NCBI RefSeq assembly: GCF_042433915.1
Contig: NZ_JBHLUN010000004.1
Span: forward strand, 1-64,000
DNA length: 64,000 nucleotides
Origin: Roseomonas elaeocarpi
GTDB lineage: Bacteria > Pseudomonadota > Alphaproteobacteria > Acetobacterales > Acetobacteraceae
Direction: 5' to 3'
Made by a program: the position numbers and the translations under genes. Position 1 is the stretch's first letter, and each line of letters begins with the position of its first letter. Positions 60,854 through 64,000 of this stretch are shown here, piece by piece. The notes beneath the pieces were generated by a model. The model was given only the letters and a program-made list of their open reading frames with translations, was not told where the DNA came from and did no database searches.

Positions 60854-61420
60854 ATGGCGCGGCGCCCCAGGACGCTGAGCGAGAGTGAACGCGCCCTGTG
60901 GCAGGCCTGGGCCCGGGTGAACCGCGTGGTGTCGCTGACGCGCGCCCCGCCCGACAAGCCCGCCGAGACGCCGCCCGCCCCGAAGCCGGAACCCGCCCCC
61001 GCCCCGGCCACCGCGGTGGTGGCCCGCCCCGCCGCGCCCGCGCTGCGCCTGCCGCCCCCGCCGATCTCGGTCGGGACGCCGGGGCCCGGGCTGGACGCGC
61101 GCCGCTGGCGGGACCTGCGGCGCGGCAAGCTGCGGCCGGAGCGCACGCTCGACCTCCATGGCCGCCGGGCCCAGGACGCGCACGGCGCGGTGCTGCACTT
61201 CCTGGCGGAAGCGCATGCCGATGGCCTGCGCTGCGTGGCGATCGTGACCGGCAAGGGTTCGGGCGAGGGCGGCGTGCTGCGGCGGGAGCTGCCGCACTGG
61301 CTGAACCTGCCGGCGCTGCGGCCGCTGCTGCTGGGGGCGGCGCATTCGGGCCCGGCCAATACCGGGGCGGTGCACCTGCTGCTGCGCCGTCGCCGCGGCG
61401 CGAGTGACAGGGGGAGCTGA
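60854..61420 (+). CDS. Smr-domain (MutS2 C-terminal type) protein
   Basis: A 188-residue protein: N-terminal helix (RTLSESERALWQAWARVNRVV), an Ala/Pro-rich linker, and a Smr domain from about 95: LDLHGRRAQDAHGAVLHFL, VTGKGSGEGGVLRRELPHWL. Smr domains are structure-specific nucleases; in MutS2 they act on stalled ribosomes or joint DNA. timA-mltA-smr order is conserved across alphaproteobacteria. Confidence 0.92.
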   Translation: MARRPRTLSESERALWQAWARVNRVVSLTRAPPDKPAETPPAPKPEPAPAPATAVVARPAAPALRLPPPPISVGTPGPGLDARRWRDLRRGKLRPERTLDLHGRRAQDAHGAVLHFLAEAHADGLRCVAIVTGKGSGEGGVLRRELPHWLNLPALRPLLLGAAHSGPANTGAVHLLLRRRRGASDRGS

Positions 61421-61660
61421 CGCGCCGCTTGGCGAAGGGCGCGGGCGGTTCTAAGGGTCGGGCTCGATGGTGCTCCAGCCCTATCCTCCGAACCGAGCCG
61501 GTGCAGGCGCCACGACCTGGCCCCTGCGCAGCCCTCGCCCGACGCCCCGTCTCCCCGCGCGGGTGACAGCGGCCGGGCGGTTGCCGGTCCGCGCCGGGGC
61601 TGGCCGCCCGCTTCGCAACGCCGTGCCGCCCGGGCGCTCCGCCGGGCCGGAGACCCCCGC

Positions 61661-62749
61661 ATGACCGTGGCCCCCCGCCCTTCCATCCTCGCCGTCGAAC
61701 CCTATGTCGGCGGCGAATCCAAGCTCCCGGGCGTGAACCGCATCGTGAAGCTCAGCTCCAACGAGGGCGCCTTCGGGCCGCCGCCGGGCGCCGTGGCCGC
61801 GATCACGAAGGTTGCCACCGAGGCGCACCGCTACCCCGACGGCGGCGCCACCGCGCTGCGCGAGGCGATCGGGGCGCGCCACGGCCTCGACCCGGCGCGC
61901 ATCGTCTGCGGCAACGGTTCGGACGAGCTGATCGCGCTGCTGATCATGGCCTATGGCGGCGAGGGCACCGAGCTGATCATGTCGGCTTACGGCTTCCAGA
62001 TGTACGAGCTGACCGGGCTCTGGGCCGGCTGCCGCGTCATCAAGGTGCCCGAGCGCGACCTGACCGCCGACGTGGACGCCATGCTGGCGGCGGTGGGGCC
62101 GCGCACCAAGCTCGTCTTCCTGACCAACCCCAACAACCCGACCGGCACGCTGCTGCCGCAGAGCGAGGTGGCGCGGCTGCGCGCGGGCCTGCGCGACGAC
62201 ATCCTCCTGGCGATCGACTCCGCCTATGCCGAGTACGTCACCGATCCGGGCTACGACGCCGGCGCCACCATCGTGGACGCCACCGACAACACGGTGATGC
62301 TGCGCACCTTCAGCAAGATCTACGGGCTGGGTGGGATGCGGCTGGGCTGGGCCTATGCCTCGCCCGCCATCGTCGACGTTCTGGGCCGGGTGCGCGGGCC
62401 GTTCAACGTCAACGCCGCCGCCGCCGCCGCCGGCATCGCGGCGCTGGCCGAGCCCGGCTGGGTGGAGCGCAGCGTGGCGCACAACACCGAGTGGCGCCGC
62501 CGCATGACCGAGGCGCTGGGCGCCATCGGCCTGCCGGTGCGGCCGAGCGAGGGCAACTTCGTGCTGGTGGACTTCCGCGACGGCGACCGCGCGGCGCGTG
62601 CCGACGCGCACCTGCGTTCCCGCGGGCTGATCGTGCGCGGCATGAAGGGCTACGGCCTGCCGCGATACCTGCGCGTCACCATCGGCAATGCCGAGGAATG
62701 CGAGATGGTGATCGAGGCCCTCACCGATTTCGTGCGCACCGATGGCTGA
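61661..62749 (+). CDS. hisC: histidinol-phosphate (aromatic) aminotransferase
   Basis: A 362-residue class-II PLP aminotransferase. LSSNEGAFGPPPGAVAAI, CGNGSDELIALL, LTNPNNPTGTLL and the PLP Lys in LRTFSKIYGLGGMRLGW are all normal. HisC forms histidinol-P from imidazoleacetol-P and, with an adjacent tyrA/tyrC, commonly also aminates aromatic keto acids. The tyrC-type gene overlaps it by 8 bp, so this copy probably serves Tyr/Phe synthesis. 240 bp upstream is non-coding. Confidence 0.95.
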   Translation: MTVAPRPSILAVEPYVGGESKLPGVNRIVKLSSNEGAFGPPPGAVAAITKVATEAHRYPDGGATALREAIGARHGLDPARIVCGNGSDELIALLIMAYGGEGTELIMSAYGFQMYELTGLWAGCRVIKVPERDLTADVDAMLAAVGPRTKLVFLTNPNNPTGTLLPQSEVARLRAGLRDDILLAIDSAYAEYVTDPGYDAGATIVDATDNTVMLRTFSKIYGLGGMRLGWAYASPAIVDVLGRVRGPFNVNAAAAAAGIAALAEPGWVERSVAHNTEWRRRMTEALGAIGLPVRPSEGNFVLVDFRDGDRAARADAHLRSRGLIVRGMKGYGLPRYLRVTIGNAEECEMVIEALTDFVRTDG

Positions 62750-63644
62750 GGACGCCCCCGCGGCACCGCTGTTCCGGCGGCTGTGCATCATCGGCATCGG
62801 GCTGATCGGCTCCTCGCTCGCGCGCCTGGTGCGCGAGCGCGGCGACATCGCCGCGACGCTGGTGCTGCACGACCGCAGCGCCGATGTGATGGAGCGCGCG
62901 CGCGAGCTCAACCTCGGCGACGTGGTGGAGCCCAACCCGGTGCGCGCCGTGGAGCACTGCGACGGCGTGATCCTGTGCGTGCCGGTGGGCGCCTATCACG
63001 CCACCATGTCGGTGATCGCGGCGCACCTCCTGCCCGGCTGCGTCTTGAGCGATGTTGGCAGCACCAAGAGCAGCGTGCTGCGCGACCTCGTGCCGCTGCT
63101 GCCCGAGGGCGTGCACCTCGTGCCCGGGCACCCGATGGCCGGCACGGAGTTCTCCGGCCCCGACGCGGGCTTCGCCGCGCTGTTCCGCGAGCGCTGGGTG
63201 ATCCTGACGCCGCCGCCGGGCACCGACGCCGCGGCGGTGGAACGCATCTCGGAGATGTGGCGCCGCGCCGGCGCGACGCTGGAAGTCATGGACGCGGCGG
63301 CGCACGACAAGGTGGTGGCCATCGTGTCGCACCTGCCGCACATGATCGCCTTCACCATCTGCTCGACGGCCGACGACCTGGCGCAGGAAACGCGTGATAA
63401 CGTGCTGCGCTTCGCGGCCTCGGGCTTCCGCGACTTCACGCGCATCGCGGCGAGCGACGTGGCGATGTGGCGCGACATCTTCCTCAACAACCGAGAAGCG
63501 CTGCTGGAAATGCTGGCGCGCTTCACCGAGGACGCGCAGGCGCTGGGCCGCGCCGTGCGCTGGGGCGAGGCGGAATTCATCGAGGACCGCATCAGCCGCG
63601 GGCGGAAGGTGCGCCGCTCGCTGATCGAGATGAAGCAGGCCTGA
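62742..63644 (+). CDS. prephenate/arogenate dehydrogenase family protein
   Basis: A 300-residue NAD(P)-dependent dehydrogenase of the TyrC/TyrA family: dinucleotide site LCIIGIGLIGSSLARLV, LSDVGSTKSSV, VPGHPMAGTEFSGPDAGF with the catalytic His, and VSHLPHMIAFT. It oxidises prephenate or arogenate toward tyrosine. There is no ACT or chorismate-mutase domain. It is coupled to the upstream aminotransferase gene. Confidence 0.94.
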   Translation: MAEDAPAAPLFRRLCIIGIGLIGSSLARLVRERGDIAATLVLHDRSADVMERARELNLGDVVEPNPVRAVEHCDGVILCVPVGAYHATMSVIAAHLLPGCVLSDVGSTKSSVLRDLVPLLPEGVHLVPGHPMAGTEFSGPDAGFAALFRERWVILTPPPGTDAAAVERISEMWRRAGATLEVMDAAAHDKVVAIVSHLPHMIAFTICSTADDLAQETRDNVLRFAASGFRDFTRIAASDVAMWRDIFLNNREALLEMLARFTEDAQALGRAVRWGEAEFIEDRISRGRKVRRSLIEMKQA

Positions 63645-63669
63645 AAGGTCCGATGGTGTGCCGTGGCCA

Positions 63670-63935
63670 GGGAGAGGGGGAAGGTATTCTCCCCTTCCCC
63701 GGACCCCTCCGCCCTCATCTTTTTTCGGGACGCTGCCGCGGGAACGTGGCCGAAGTTGTGCGCTCCGGCTCAATGAGCCGGAGCGAGAAACGTCACAGCC
63801 CGCGCTGACAGGAAGCTTTCATTTTCAGCAAGGCTTGCGGCCACCGTGTCGCGGCCGACCTGACTTCATCGCGCGGCAGCGTCTCAGAAAAAGATGAGTG
63901 GGGGCTCGGGGGAGAGAATTCCTTCTCTCCCCCGG
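63670..63935 (+). repeat. interspersed inverted-repeat element, copy 3
   Basis: About 266 bp after the tyrC-type gene. Left hairpin (63670-63701) then GACCCC..CTCATCTTTTTT and GACGCTGCCGCGGGA; central hairpin GCTCCGGCTC-AAT-GAGCCGGAGC (63762-63784); right end CGCGGCAGCGTCTC, AAAAAGATGAGTGGGGG and a perfect 12-bp hairpin (63907-63918 with 63923-63934, loop TTCC). It is the same family and orientation as copy 2. Confidence 0.88.
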
Positions 63936-63967
63936 CAACGTCCGATCACCCGCTCCACCGGCGCACC

Positions 63968-64000
63968 TCAACCGTCGTCCTCGCCGCCGCGGCGCTTGCG
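63968..64000 (-). CDS. possible C-terminal end of a gene running off the window
   Basis: The minus strand reads RKRRGGEDDG followed by TGA (63970-63968), open to base 64000. The charged tail would fit the end of a protein whose body lies outside, convergent with the tyrC-type gene. Eleven codons are too few to be sure. Confidence 0.3.
   Translation of the reverse strand, partial: RKRRGGEDDG

Overview
The window is chromosomal DNA of a very GC-rich alphaproteobacterium, most likely an acetic-acid-bacteria relative of the Roseomonas type (Acetobacteraceae). The evidence is the gene content: tripartite-tricarboxylate (Bug-type) binding proteins, an AldFGH-like molybdenum aldehyde oxidoreductase with a multihaem cytochrome, the alphaproteobacterial timA-mltA-smr run, and many GTG/TTG starts with 1-8 bp gene overlaps. 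The genus is an inference.

Layout. 1-8.06 kb is a cell-wall amino-sugar module: the start of murA, then a divergent pair of transcription units. A GntR/UTRA regulator and murQ lie on the minus strand. A GlcNAc-type kinase, anmK, a solute:sodium symporter, a PIG-L deacetylase and nagB lie on the plus strand as an overlapping operon closed by a strong hairpin. There is no nagA; the PIG-L protein sits where NagA would be needed. 8-9.5 kb has an orphan polysaccharide-type ABC permease and an unknown membrane protein. 10-17 kb (minus) is a catabolic operon with a GalB-type hydratase, a GalC/LigK-type aldolase, a dihydroxyphthalate-decarboxylase-like protein, two Bug binding proteins, a DUF1932 dehydrogenase and a LysR regulator. 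This suggests the 4,5-cleavage (gallate/protocatechuate) route. 17.5-22.9 kb holds a VOC protein, a six-repeat protein of unknown function, ghrA, an MFS exporter and cynS.

23-27.8 kb encodes a three-subunit Mo/2Fe-2S/cytochrome c oxidoreductase. 28.25-32.03 kb is a cobalamin riboswitch followed by a B12-type ABC importer (btuF, btuC, a possible 36-codon linker ORF, btuD). 32-37.4 kb has a SlyB-like lipoprotein, a dCache-type diguanylate cyclase, a membrane-anchored nuclease and a small conserved protein. 37.4-41.4 kb is an MFS/SDR/ALDH catabolic set. 41.7-45.9 kb holds a YdcF protein, tRNA-Leu(UAA), an RlmM-like methyltransferase, a YihY protein and an SH3 lipoprotein.

An IS630-family element with a -1 frameshift (45.9-47.06 kb) abuts the stop codon of cysA in a cysA-W-T-sbp sulfate operon (47-50.9 kb). 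51-64 kb is mainly housekeeping: cupin, moaB, slt, a uracil-DNA glycosylase without iron-sulfur cysteines, etfQO, a histidine phosphatase, timA-mltA-smr, and hisC-tyrC (aromatic amino acid synthesis).

The most striking unexplained signal is a non-coding repeat family of about 270 bp, present three times (11.15, 57.60 and 63.67 kb). Each copy has terminal inverted repeats, a large hairpin at both ends and a central hairpin with structure-preserving changes. The window is also rich in short degenerate tandem repeats and in Ala/Gly/Pro/Thr-rich linkers inside exported proteins.
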